Below, in pieces: positions 16,629-25,789 of a stretch of DNA of 64,000 bases. Below the pieces are notes generated by a model. That model saw only the letters and a program-made list of their open reading frames with translations, was not told the DNA's origin and did not search any database. Within the stretch, counting starts at the first letter, position 1, and every line of letters begins with the position of its first letter. The DNA is taken from NCBI GenBank assembly GCA_934693165.1, contig CAKUUX010000010.1:20381-84380 (forward strand). Direction: 5' to 3'. Source of the DNA: an uncultured Candidatus Melainabacteria bacterium (lineage in GTDB: Bacteria; Cyanobacteriota; Vampirovibrionia; Gastranaerophilales; Gastranaerophilaceae). A program made the position numbers and the translations under genes.

Positions 16629-18410
16629 CTATGCTCTATTTATGCTTGAAAGTGAATATTTGTTTTTATATTCTTCAAATTCTTTTTTGAACTCGTTGTC
16701 TTGTGATGATTTGATTTCGTTCAAGTATTCGTGAGTTGCAAAAGTAGAATCTTTTAATTGAATTATACATGCAGCAACATTTGAACAGTGGTCTGAAACT
16801 CTTTCCATGTTGTTCAACAAGTCATTTAGCATAAAGCCTAATTCAATTGTACATCTGCCTTCTTGTAATCTTTTGATGTGATTATCTTTGATTTCGCTAA
16901 TGATAATATCAACAACTTGTTCAAGAGGTTCAATTCTCTTTGCTGCGTCTAAATCATCTTCGCAAAAAGCTTTCATAGTTAGTTCTGCAATTTCTGAAAG
17001 TGCATTTGTTGCAACTTGAATTTCTGCTTTTGCTTCATCAGAGAACATTATTTGTTTTTCATTCATTTCTTGTGCAATTTTTAAGATATTGATACCATGA
17101 TCACCAATTCTTTCAAAATCACCAATACAATGTAATAATTTAGAAATTTCGTTGCTATCTTCTTCTGATATATCCTTACCAGAAAGTTTTACTAAGAATG
17201 TTCCTAATTTATCCTCATACATGTCAATTCTAGGTTCTTTTCTAAGAATTTTATCTAATCTTCTTGGGCTAAAATTATTTATCATTTTTAATGAACGGAA
17301 AAAGTTCTTTTTAGCCATAATTGCCATAGTGTTTGTTAGATGTTTACATTCATTGATTGCAAAAGTTGGAGTAAGTAATAATCTTTCGTCCAAGAATACT
17401 TCTTCTTCATCTTCTTTTGTTTTAACAAGTTTAACAGCAAGTTTTTCAATTTGTTTAGTGAATGGGAATAATAATGTCATTGTCACAACGTTAAAGATAG
17501 TGTGAGCAAGAGCGATTCCCACAGGATTAATTATTTGATTAATGAATTTTGCATGTAAAATATAATTTTCTAAAATAAAGTCACCAACATAGAATAGTGG
17601 TAAACAAATAATAACACCAATAATACTAATAGAAATGTGAGCTACAGCTACACGTTTAGCGTTTGTATTTACACCAATACTAGAAATTAAGGCTGTTGCA
17701 CAAGTACCAATATTCATACCCATAATAGTTGGAACAGCCATACCAATTGAGATACTACCTGTTAATGATAAGGCTTGTAAAATACCAACTGCCGCAGCTG
17801 AGCTTTGGATAATACCTGTAAAAATTGTACCTACTGCAACACCTAAAAGAGGGTTAGTAAATGCAATTAAGAATTTTTGGAATTCAGGCATGTCAGCAAG
17901 TGGTGTCATTGATTGTGCCATCATAATCATACCAACCATAAGGATTGAAAATCCTACAAGGATTGAACCTAAGCTTTTTCTTTTATTGCTTTTCGCCATC
18001 ATCATCATACATACACCAACAAGTGCAAATAATGGTGAAAAACTTTCAGGTTTTAATAATCTCAAAAGCACGTTTGTGCTTGCATCAATACCTGATAAAG
18101 ATAAAATCCATGCTGTTAGGGTTGTACCAACGTGTGCACCCATAATAACACCGATTGTTTGTCCAAGCTCCATAATTCCAGAGTTTACTAAACCTACCAA
18201 CATAACAGTAAGTGCTGATGACGACTGAATTGCAATCGTGATACCAGCACCTAAAGCTAAACTCTTATACGGATTAGATGTCATTTGTCGTAACATCTTT
18301 TCTAATTTACCACCGGCAACTTTTTCTAAGCCTGATGACATAACTCCCATACCATACAGGAAGAATGCCAAACCACCACATAGTGTAAATATTGAGAATA
18401 TATCCATCAT
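16629..18410 (-). CDS. Na/Pi cotransporter with PhoU-like C-terminal domain
   Basis: A 593-residue NptA-type transporter. Two inverted membrane repeats each carry the substrate motif (IAIQSSSALTVMLVG and GIIQSSAAAVGILQA) and eight or more hydrophobic segments cover residues 1-320. A soluble PhoU-like helical domain follows (residues ~340-570, with E..LD..D repeats). It imports phosphate with sodium at the inner membrane. It starts at tandem ATG codons behind AAGGAAA. A ~75-base gap upstream separates it from ilvN, so it probably heads its operon. Confidence 0.92.
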   Translation of the reverse strand: MMDIFSIFTLCGGLAFFLYGMGVMSSGLEKVAGGKLEKMLRQMTSNPYKSLALGAGITIAIQSSSALTVMLVGLVNSGIMELGQTIGVIMGAHVGTTLTAWILSLSGIDASTNVLLRLLKPESFSPLFALVGVCMMMMAKSNKRKSLGSILVGFSILMVGMIMMAQSMTPLADMPEFQKFLIAFTNPLLGVAVGTIFTGIIQSSAAAVGILQALSLTGSISIGMAVPTIMGMNIGTCATALISSIGVNTNAKRVAVAHISISIIGVIICLPLFYVGDFILENYILHAKFINQIINPVGIALAHTIFNVVTMTLLFPFTKQIEKLAVKLVKTKEDEEEVFLDERLLLTPTFAINECKHLTNTMAIMAKKNFFRSLKMINNFSPRRLDKILRKEPRIDMYEDKLGTFLVKLSGKDISEEDSNEISKLLHCIGDFERIGDHGINILKIAQEMNEKQIMFSDEAKAEIQVATNALSEIAELTMKAFCEDDLDAAKRIEPLEQVVDIIISEIKDNHIKRLQEGRCTIELGFMLNDLLNNMERVSDHCSNVAACIIQLKDSTFATHEYLNEIKSSQDNEFKKEFEEYKNKYSLSSINRA

Positions 18411-18488
18411 TAATTTCCTTTTCTTTTTCGAATTCCGATTAAATTATAAATTAAAAAATATCAAAAGAAAATTAATTTGTAATCATTC

Positions 18489-18962
18489 TTAACTTCTTGA
18501 AATTGCAACTGCTCCAGAGCAGATTATTTCTTTAATTCCAATAGGTTTAAGTAGTTCAATTAGTGATTTAATATAGTTTTCATCACCAACAGCTTGAATA
18601 ATATATTCTCTTTGAGAAATATTTAAAATCTTTGCACCAAAGATTTCTATAAGCTTAATAACTTCTGCTCTATCTTCGTCTTTAACCTTGATTTTTACGA
18701 ACATTAATTCGCTACAAATTGAATTATCAGCTTTCATTTCTGTAATTTTGATAACGGGAATTAATCTATGTAATTGTTTTGTAATTTGTTCAATAACTTT
18801 TTCATCACCAGTTGTAACGATAGTGATTTTAGAGTGTTCTTTATCAAGAGTTGTTGACGCTGTAATACTTTCAATACTGTAGCCTCTACCTGAAAATAGG
18901 TTTGATACTCTTGAAACAACCCCTGCTTCATTTTTAGTTAATATTGATAAAATATGTCGCAT
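18489..18962 (-). CDS. ilvN: Acetolactate synthase small (regulatory) subunit
   Basis: A 157-residue IlvN/IlvH protein with an N-terminal ACT domain (ILTKNEAGVVSRVSNLFSGRGYSIESI) and a second ACT-like half (LMFVKIKVKDEDRAEVIKLIEIFGAK). It binds valine and controls the catalytic subunit IlvB encoded directly upstream (6-base gap). Length is normal. Confidence 0.96.
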   Translation of the reverse strand: MRHILSILTKNEAGVVSRVSNLFSGRGYSIESITASTTLDKEHSKITIVTTGDEKVIEQITKQLHRLIPVIKITEMKADNSICSELMFVKIKVKDEDRAEVIKLIEIFGAKILNISQREYIIQAVGDENYIKSLIELLKPIGIKEIICSGAVAISRS

Positions 18963-18968
18963 AATTAA

Positions 18969-20687
18969 TTATCCTTTGTCTGAAAGTAATACATTATTAA
19001 GACCTTTGCCTGAAAGTACCCATGGATAAACCATTTCAAATGGTTCAATGATAAAGTCCATAAATACAGGTCCATCATATTCAAAAGCTTCTTTTAGAGC
19101 TGGAAGAATTTCTTCTTCTTTTTCAATTCTTATACCCTTAGCGCCGTAAGCTTCTGCAAGTTTTACGTAATCAGGTGAAGAAATTTTTGTTTGTGAATAA
19201 TGACCATCATACAATTTTTCTTGCCATTGTCTTACCATTCCAAGATAACCGTTGTTCATGATTACAACTTTTACTGGCAACTTGTAATCAACACAAGTCA
19301 TCAATTCTTGAATATTCATTTGTAATGAACCATCACCAGCTATACAAATAACAGGTTTATCTTGACCTAAAGTTGCACCCATAGCAGCAGGGAAACCAAA
19401 TCCCATTGTGCCTAAACCTCCGGATGTTACAAGTTTTCTTGGTTTGTCAAAATTGAAAGCTTGAACTGTCCACATTTGGTGTTGTCCAACTTCTGTTGCT
19501 ACAACTGGATCCATATCTTTTGTGTATTCATAAACTGCATCAAGTACTGTGTGCGCATGTAATTTATCAGAACGAATTTCTGGAATTGCTCGTTTTGTTT
19601 TCCATTCATTAATTACTTGAAACCACATTTTCTTAAATGTTTCATTAGCTACGTATTCTTTTTCTTCAAGTTCTTTTAGCATTGCTTGAAGTGTCAATTT
19701 AGCATCCCCTACAATAGGAACATCTGCTTGAACAGTTTTAGAAATTGAACAAGGGTCGATATCTATATGGATAATTTTTGCATCTTGTGCAAATTTCTTT
19801 AATGAACCAGTAATTCTATCATTAAATCTTGTACCAATAGCAAGGAGTACGTCACAATCGTTAACGGCAAAGTTTGCCCAATAATTACCGTGCATACCAA
19901 GCATACCAAGTGATAGATTATCTTTTGTTGGGAATGTGCCAACGCCCATAAGGGTATTAGCTACAGGAATTTCAAGTTTTCTTGCAAGTTCTCTCAATTC
20001 TTCACAGGCATTAGCAGCTATAATCCCTCCTCCAGCAATAATTACGGGTCTTTTTGCTCTGCATAGTAAATCTATTGCTTGTGAAATTTGCTTTGTGTTT
20101 CCTTGATAATTTGGTTTGTATCCTTGTAAACTAACTGATTCAGGATATTCAAATTCATTACTTGCTGTTAAAATGTTTTTTGTTAAATCAATTAATACAG
20201 GTCCTTGTTTACCTGTAGTTGCAATATGAAAAGCTTCTTTAATTACTTTTGGTAATTCTTTGATGTCTTTAACTAAATAGTTATGTTTGCAACAAGCACG
20301 AGTGATACCAACAATGTCAGCTTCTTGGAATGCATCGTTACCAATTAAATTTGCAGATACTTGTCCTGTGAATACAACAATGGGGTATCCGTCTAGGTAT
20401 GCATTTGCAATACCTGTAACAGTATTTGTTGCACCAGGGCCAGATGTTACGATTGCAACACCACATTTGCCTGAAACTCTTGCATAACCTTCTGCTGCGT
20501 GTACGGCTGCTTGTTCATGTCTTACTAAATAATGTTTTATATCTTTTTCGTGATATAAAGCTTCATAAATATCAAGTATTGCTCCCCCTGGATAACCAAA
20601 AACAGTATCTACACCTTCTTTTTTTAGTGATTCGATAAGTATTTGAGCTCCAGTTAGAGTTTTTGTTTCGCACGTTTCTTGTGACAT
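18969..20687 (-). CDS. ilvB: Acetolactate synthase large (catalytic) subunit
   Basis: About 572 residues, thiamine diphosphate enzyme of valine, leucine and isoleucine synthesis (2 pyruvate to acetolactate). The cofactor glutamate lies in LVRHEQAAVHAAEGYAR, the FAD/central domain in residues 200-340, and the ThDP/Mg motif is GDGSLQMNIQELMTCVDYKLP followed by NNGYLGMVRQWQ. An ATG at 20693 abuts the AGAAGGA ribosome sequence, so the next ATG (20687), 7 bases from it, is the better start. Cotranscribed with ilvN. Confidence 0.96.
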   Translation of the reverse strand: MSQETCETKTLTGAQILIESLKKEGVDTVFGYPGGAILDIYEALYHEKDIKHYLVRHEQAAVHAAEGYARVSGKCGVAIVTSGPGATNTVTGIANAYLDGYPIVVFTGQVSANLIGNDAFQEADIVGITRACCKHNYLVKDIKELPKVIKEAFHIATTGKQGPVLIDLTKNILTASNEFEYPESVSLQGYKPNYQGNTKQISQAIDLLCRAKRPVIIAGGGIIAANACEELRELARKLEIPVANTLMGVGTFPTKDNLSLGMLGMHGNYWANFAVNDCDVLLAIGTRFNDRITGSLKKFAQDAKIIHIDIDPCSISKTVQADVPIVGDAKLTLQAMLKELEEKEYVANETFKKMWFQVINEWKTKRAIPEIRSDKLHAHTVLDAVYEYTKDMDPVVATEVGQHQMWTVQAFNFDKPRKLVTSGGLGTMGFGFPAAMGATLGQDKPVICIAGDGSLQMNIQELMTCVDYKLPVKVVIMNNGYLGMVRQWQEKLYDGHYSQTKISSPDYVKLAEAYGAKGIRIEKEEEILPALKEAFEYDGPVFMDFIIEPFEMVYPWVLSGKGLNNVLLSDKG

Positions 20688-20813
20688 ATCCATTCCTTCT
20701 TTTATCTAATCAAAAGTAATCGTAGTATCTTAATTTATACAATAATTTTATTTAATAATCAAGAATTTTACTTTAAAATATAAAAATTTGTTATATTTGT
20801 AGTAGTTGTTTTA

Positions 20814-21185
20814 TTATTCTTCTTCAAAAAGAATTTGACCTGTTCTTGGCATTTCTGCAGTATATGCATTTTTTACTTTAATATTGTTATTTACTTTGTT
20901 CAAGTCACCTTTTACATTATCTTTAATTTTTATAAGTGATTCCATTGTGTACTTGATTTCAACAACAGCTTTTGTTTCTAGTTCTGAAATTTCGTTTTTG
21001 TTTTCTTCGGAAATAGTTAAGCCCATTCTTGCAAATTTTATTTGTGACATAAGATTATCAAGTTGAGAAGATTTTTGCACGGCAGTATCTATCTCGCCAT
21101 TAGCAACTGAGTTTTTTATTTGTTCGTTAAGGTTAAAAAGCTGAGCATACATAGCTTTTAATTGGTTAATTGCATCATTCTTCAT
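20814..21185 (-). CDS. FliT-like flagellar chaperone (tentative)
   Basis: A 123-residue, almost fully helical protein with no membrane segment, encoded 3 bases after fliS. Small helical proteins in this place are usually FliT-type export chaperones, which bind the filament cap protein. Sequence similarity to FliT is not strong by eye. It ends in a short non-helical tail with acidic last residues (LFEEE). Confidence 0.55.
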   Translation of the reverse strand: MKNDAINQLKAMYAQLFNLNEQIKNSVANGEIDTAVQKSSQLDNLMSQIKFARMGLTISEENKNEISELETKAVVEIKYTMESLIKIKDNVKGDLNKVNNNIKVKNAYTAEMPRTGQILFEEE

Positions 21186-21188
21186 TTT

Positions 21189-21698
21189 TTATCCTTCGTA
21201 TGAAGTTCCTTCGTCTTCATCATCATCTTCTTCATCGTCATCTTCGTACTCATACTCGTCGTCATCGTCATCTTCGTCATTTGAAACGTATGTATCGCCA
21301 CCGGCATTTGTTGTTTGTGTTGTTTCAGGTTTAACCATGTTCATAGCCTGTTTCCAAGTTGCTCTTAAATCTATCAAGAATTTAAGAACTTCCTGAACGA
21401 TGGTTTTATCTTTTTTCATATTTGCTTCAACGAGTCTATTATAAAAATATTGGTAAAGTGCATTTAATCTAACAGCAAAGTCTCCACCTTGTTCAAAATC
21501 AAGAGTATTCATAAATTCTAATATGATACGTTCTGCTCCAACAAGATTATTATATGTTTCCTGGTGATTTTTTTCATCAATCGCAATAATTGCTTTATTC
21601 AAAAACTGAATTGCTCCATCATAAAGCAATATTAACACCTTTTCGGGTGTTGCTGTTTCTACTTCTGTTCTCTGATATTGTTTTAAATATGGATTCAT
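21189..21698 (-). CDS. fliS: Flagellin export chaperone FliS with acidic tail
   Basis: A 169-residue protein whose first ~125 residues match FliS (YLKQYQRTEVETATPEKVLI, LLYDGAIQFLNKA, LNALYQYFYNRLVEAN). FliS binds the C-terminus of unfolded flagellin and keeps it export-competent. The last ~35 residues are an added tail almost entirely of Asp, Glu and Tyr (from 135 on), which ordinary FliS (about 125-135 residues) lacks. Part of a leftward set with a FlaG-like gene (11-base gap) and the FliT-like gene. Confidence 0.92.
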   Translation of the reverse strand: MNPYLKQYQRTEVETATPEKVLILLYDGAIQFLNKAIIAIDEKNHQETYNNLVGAERIILEFMNTLDFEQGGDFAVRLNALYQYFYNRLVEANMKKDKTIVQEVLKFLIDLRATWKQAMNMVKPETTQTTNAGGDTYVSNDEDDDDDEYEYEDDDEEDDDEDEGTSYEG

Positions 21699-21709
21699 TT
21701 ATACCTCTG

Positions 21710-22192
21710 CTATATTTTTTTGTTTACAAGTACACCTGATGATATTTTTAACTTATCTATTAATTTTATCAAATCAGTAGTGTTTATTGTTTCAACGACT
21801 GTGTTTGTGTTTTTGTTGTATAACTCTATTATTTCAGAATTTCTGTTTAAGCGAATAGCTAATTGGTCAGAAAATTTTGTGTAAAAATCTAAATCCTTTA
21901 TCTTTGAATCAAGAGATTCTGTTTCAATAGTGTAAGGTGATTCAGCTTTTCCATTTACTTTGACTTTTTTCTTTTTAACTCTTTTCTTTAATTTCGTTTT
22001 TGTTCTGCTGTTATCCTTTTCTTTTTCTTCATCTAGTGTAACAGCTTTTTCACTATCCATGTTGGCAATCTGATCGACATTCTTAGTTCCAAGGCTACTT
22101 CTGATACTTTGTTCAGTGTTCATTGCCATTTGTGCAGAAGTGTTGTCTTGCGCCAATCCAACTTGTCTTAATGAAAATCCATCTAATGCCAT
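21710..22192 (-). CDS. FlaG-like flagellar protein
   Basis: A 160-residue protein. The C-terminal 65 residues (DFYTKFSDQLAIRLNRNSEIIELYNKNTNTVVETI) follow the FlaG pattern of two strands, a turn and a helix, and the gene precedes fliS as flaG often does. The N-terminal half is polar and low-complexity with a strong lysine run (residues 67-77, KLKKRVKKKKVK). FlaG affects filament length in other bacteria. Similarity is moderate, so the call is tentative. Confidence 0.6.
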   Translation of the reverse strand: MALDGFSLRQVGLAQDNTSAQMAMNTEQSIRSSLGTKNVDQIANMDSEKAVTLDEEKEKDNSRTKTKLKKRVKKKKVKVNGKAESPYTIETESLDSKIKDLDFYTKFSDQLAIRLNRNSEIIELYNKNTNTVVETINTTDLIKLIDKLKISSGVLVNKKI

Positions 22193-22242
22193 TTTGTATC
22201 ATCCATGTAAATATCTTGCACTAAACATGATTATAATATATA

Positions 22243-23031
22243 ATGAAAAAAAATAGAATATATCGGAGAGTTGATTTTTTGAAAAAGAGTTTATTAGAAT
22301 CGTTCATGGAACAATTATTTGAATTTCCATTGTGGGTAAAACAAGTTATTTACCTACGATTGAGAGAGCATTTAGAGGGTTTCTTGAGTGACGAATTTTT
22401 AAATACAAAAATTGAAGATAGTTTTCACTTATATAGACCAAAATTGTCTTATATTGGTAAAACAGAACTTTTAGAAAAAGAAGCAGGTTTAGATGCTAAT
22501 TTATACACTTTCTTAGGCATGGTTGAAGAAGGTTATGATATTATCACTATTGCTTTAAACAATTTCTGGACAATAGAAGAAGTTTCAAAATACTTTATTT
22601 TCTGTTGTGAACAAAATTATATAAAATCACCTGTTCCAAATCCTATTATGATTATGGCAGGATATTTAGCAGGTAAATATCGTACAGGTGAATATTTTAA
22701 ACGTATCGGTAAAATTAATATTGACCAATTAGAACACACTATTCGTATTCAAAAAGAATTGCGTGAAAAAGGTGAAAGACCACAATTCGTAGAATTGATG
22801 ATTGAATTTGGTTATATTACTGAGGCTGATTCAAAAGCGTTATTGATTATTAAAGAACAAGCTTCAAAGAGATTTATTTTGGATGTTGCTCTAATTCCAG
22901 AGGGTATGTCTTTGGATGGTGAAAGTGCTGATAAATATATTGCAGAAGTAAATGAATTGAAACATGAAAATGCAAAATTGAAATCTCAATTGAATAAAAT
23001 CCTGTTATTCTTAAAGAAAAATGCAAAATAA
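22243..23031 (+). CDS. MshEN/GspE-N-like domain protein, unknown role
   Basis: A 262-residue soluble protein. The segment 140-205 (RIGKINIDQLEHTIRIQKEL ... FVELMIEFGYITEADSKALL) has the layout of the N-terminal domain of PilB/GspE ATPases (MshEN), which can bind cyclic-di-GMP. No ATPase domain is present. A coiled coil closes the protein (residues 238-258). It is divergent from the flagellar genes and overlaps the asparaginase gene by 11 bases. A signalling or motility role is inference. Confidence 0.6.
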   Translation: MKKNRIYRRVDFLKKSLLESFMEQLFEFPLWVKQVIYLRLREHLEGFLSDEFLNTKIEDSFHLYRPKLSYIGKTELLEKEAGLDANLYTFLGMVEEGYDIITIALNNFWTIEEVSKYFIFCCEQNYIKSPVPNPIMIMAGYLAGKYRTGEYFKRIGKINIDQLEHTIRIQKELREKGERPQFVELMIEFGYITEADSKALLIIKEQASKRFILDVALIPEGMSLDGESADKYIAEVNELKHENAKLKSQLNKILLFLKKNAK

Positions 23032-23965
23032 ATATTATTATCCAATTAAACTTGTTGAACATGTTAGAGATGGGCTTGTAGAACAAGAACATTCTGGTTT
23101 TGTCGTGTTGAGTTTAGATGGAGAAATAAAAGAATTTGGTGATACTTTAGAGTACCCATTTTATCTTCGTTCGTGCGCAAAACCTCTTCAAGCGGCATTG
23201 TTAATTGATGAAAAATTGGATGAGGAATTAGGCTTAACTTCAGAAGAAATAGCAATTGGTTGTGCTTCTCATGCAGGCGAGGATTGCCATGTTCAGACTG
23301 CAAAAAGTTTTATGTATAAAGCTGATATTTGCGAAGGTTGGATAAGATGTGGACTTCATACGCCATTGGCAAAATCTATTACTTGTGATGAGCCTACTGT
23401 TTTTCATAATAATTGCTGTGGAAAACATATATTAATGTTAGCTTTGGCAAAACATTTTGGCTTTGATGTGAATACATATTTTGAAAAAGACCACCCTTTA
23501 CAAAAAATGATTAAGAAAAAAGTTTACGAACTTTGTGAATATAGCGCTGACACTCCAGTTACAAAAGATGGTTGTGGTGTGCCTATTTTTTCAATGCCTC
23601 TAAAGAATATGTTGAAAGGGTATTTGAATTTATTCTTAAATCCAGCTTATTTAAAAATAAAAAATGCATTTTTGAATAATCCCTACATTATTGGTGGCGA
23701 AGATAGATTAGATACAAAAGTTATGCAAGGTTCAGCCGGATGTATTTCAAAGGTTGGAGCTGAGGGTTTGTGTGTTGTAGTAAATACTTTATCGAATGAA
23801 GGATTTATTGTTAATATTTTGGATTCTGATATGCCAACAAGAGAATTTGTCGTTTTAAGCTTGATGAATAAACTTGGTTGGGGACATTTTGAAATAAATA
23901 AAGATATCAAAACTCTTCACGGTGATATTGTCGGTCAAAAAGAATTTATGATAGATGAATTATAA
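23021..23965 (+). CDS. L-asparaginase II family protein
   Basis: A 314-residue member of the asparaginase family related to Rhizobium AnsA (PF06089). Recognisable blocks are LRSCAKPLQAALLI, IGCASHAGEDCHV, HNNCCGKHILML, DGCGVPIFSMPL and the C-terminal GGEDRLDTKVM. These enzymes form a serine-hydrolase-like family that hydrolyses asparagine. The start lies inside the preceding gene. A strong bidirectional terminator follows. Confidence 0.85.
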   Translation: MQNKYYYPIKLVEHVRDGLVEQEHSGFVVLSLDGEIKEFGDTLEYPFYLRSCAKPLQAALLIDEKLDEELGLTSEEIAIGCASHAGEDCHVQTAKSFMYKADICEGWIRCGLHTPLAKSITCDEPTVFHNNCCGKHILMLALAKHFGFDVNTYFEKDHPLQKMIKKKVYELCEYSADTPVTKDGCGVPIFSMPLKNMLKGYLNLFLNPAYLKIKNAFLNNPYIIGGEDRLDTKVMQGSAGCISKVGAEGLCVVVNTLSNEGFIVNILDSDMPTREFVVLSLMNKLGWGHFEINKDIKTLHGDIVGQKEFMIDEL

Positions 23966-23981
23966 TAAGTTTTAATAGAAA

Positions 23982-24012
23982 AAGGCGAAGCTTTGAAAAA
24001 GCTTCGCCTTCT
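23982..24012. terminator. Bidirectional rho-independent terminator
   Basis: AAGGCGAAGCTT and AAGCTTCGCCTT form a 12-bp stem with a 5-base loop, flanked by A- and T-rich tracts. It lies between the convergent asparaginase and argS genes and can serve both. Confidence 0.85.
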
Positions 24013-24038
24013 TCTTTGTTTTTAATTTCGATTTACTC

Positions 24039-25724
24039 CTACATTTTTTCAGGAGCTGAAACTGCAAGAATATCAAGTGCTTGTTTTAGGACTGATTTTG
24101 TTGCATAAACAAGTGCTAATCTACCATTCATAACTTTTTTATCGTCAACTAATACACGATTTTTTGTATAGAATGAGTGGAATTCTGCAGCTAATTCTGA
24201 TAAGTATCTACAGATTGTGTAAATACTTCTTGCTTGTTCTGAAAGAATAATTGTGTTTTTAAAATCTTCAAGTTTTAAAATTAAAGATTTTGCGTTTTCT
24301 ACATCTTCTTCAATTTCTTCTGCTTTAAAGTTTTTGAAGATATTATTCAATTCTTTTTGTGTCATTAATGCTGGAGTTTTTTCGCCTGTTTCTGTGTTAA
24401 CTCTTTCATTAATAACATTTCTCAAGATTGAGCAAGCTCTAGCGTGTGCGTATTGAACGTAGAATACTGGGTTTTCATCAGTTGATTTTTTAGCAAGTTC
24501 AATATCAAAATCAAGAGTATTATTAATATCTCTCATACACATCCAAAATCTTGTTGCATCAACGCCAACTTCTTCTATAAGGTCACCAAGAGTAATCATA
24601 TTTTTACGTTTACCCATTCTTGTTTGTTCACCGTTGATAACAAGGTTAACAAGCTGACCTAAAAGAACTTCAAGTTTGTTTGGATCGTAACCAAGAGCTT
24701 CTATTGATGCTTTTACACGAGCAACGTAACCGTGATGGTCAGCACCCCAGATGTTGATTAATCTATCAAAACCTCTGTCTAATTTGTCTTTGTGATAAGC
24801 GATATCAGCTGTTAGGTATGTATTTGAACCATCAGCTTTTTTGATAACTCGGTCTTCGTCATCCCCGTATTCTGATGATTTGAACCAAATTGCGCCGTCT
24901 TTTTCGTAAAGTTTTCCACTTTCTTCAAGTTTTTTATAAGAAGCTTCAACTTTACCTGTGTTGTGCAAATCAAGTTCTGAATAGAATTTATCAAAATGTA
25001 CTCTGAAATTGTCTAATAAATCTCTTTGTTGTTTTTCCATTTCTTTTTTTGCGTAATCAGAAAGAACTTTTACATCTTCTGTGTATTCGTGTTCTGATAA
25101 GAATTTTTTCGCAACTGGAATTAAGTATTCCCCAGGGTAGAAATTTTTTCTTTCAACTTCATCAGTTGGAAAATCAACGTTTTCGCCTTTTTCTTGTTTA
25201 AGTCTGATTAATAAAGAATTACCAAGTTTTTGAATTTGGCTACCTGCATCATTGATATAGAATTCTTGATAAACATCGTGACCATAGAATTTTAATAGGT
25301 TTGCAAGAGCACTACCCATAGCAGCCCAACGTCCGTGACCAATATGGAATGGTCCTGTCGGGTTTGCAGAAATATATTCAAGATTTATATATTCTTTTTC
25401 AATATTTTCAGGTTTACCATAGTTTTCGCCTTTTTGTAGAATTTCTTCTACTGTATCTGCAAGCATTTTCTTGCCTGTTTTGAAATTCATAAACCCACCG
25501 ATTAGAGTTACTTCGTAACCGTTTTTAGAAAGTTGTTTTTCTATGTTTTGCGCAATAACTGGTGGAGCTGTTCTTAAATCACGAGCAAGAGGTGATACAT
25601 TAATTGCAAAATCACCAAAATCAGGATTTTTAGGTTTTTCAACGTGCAAGTTGAAAGTTGTTATTTCTGGGTAAGCTTTTTTTAAAGCTTCTTTTGTTTC
25701 GTTTTCAAAAAATTGTTTGTACAT
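24039..25724 (-). CDS. argS: Arginyl-tRNA synthetase
   Basis: A 561-residue class I synthetase. N-terminal ArgS additional domain (residues 1-90), the HIGH signature in NPTGPFHIGHGRWAA (about 112-126), a KMSKS-type loop MGKRKNMITLGD, and the C-terminal DALR anticodon-binding domain ending VSAPEKM. It charges tRNA-Arg. Length and domain order are normal. Monocistronic, leftward, with mgtE divergent. Confidence 0.97.
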   Translation of the reverse strand: MYKQFFENETKEALKKAYPEITTFNLHVEKPKNPDFGDFAINVSPLARDLRTAPPVIAQNIEKQLSKNGYEVTLIGGFMNFKTGKKMLADTVEEILQKGENYGKPENIEKEYINLEYISANPTGPFHIGHGRWAAMGSALANLLKFYGHDVYQEFYINDAGSQIQKLGNSLLIRLKQEKGENVDFPTDEVERKNFYPGEYLIPVAKKFLSEHEYTEDVKVLSDYAKKEMEKQQRDLLDNFRVHFDKFYSELDLHNTGKVEASYKKLEESGKLYEKDGAIWFKSSEYGDDEDRVIKKADGSNTYLTADIAYHKDKLDRGFDRLINIWGADHHGYVARVKASIEALGYDPNKLEVLLGQLVNLVINGEQTRMGKRKNMITLGDLIEEVGVDATRFWMCMRDINNTLDFDIELAKKSTDENPVFYVQYAHARACSILRNVINERVNTETGEKTPALMTQKELNNIFKNFKAEEIEEDVENAKSLILKLEDFKNTIILSEQARSIYTICRYLSELAAEFHSFYTKNRVLVDDKKVMNGRLALVYATKSVLKQALDILAVSAPEKM

Positions 25725-25789
25725 AAATTTGTTCTCCGTTTTATAAATTTATTATAAATAAAAAAAAATATTTAATATATAATAAAATT

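Noticed and set aside
17152..18228. Several open frames opposite the Na/Pi cotransporter
   Set aside because: All are reverse-strand shadows of a well-conserved transporter and have no ribosome sites.
25725..25789. Magnesium riboswitch before mgtE
   Set aside because: The gap is only 65 very AT-rich bases, too short for an M-box.
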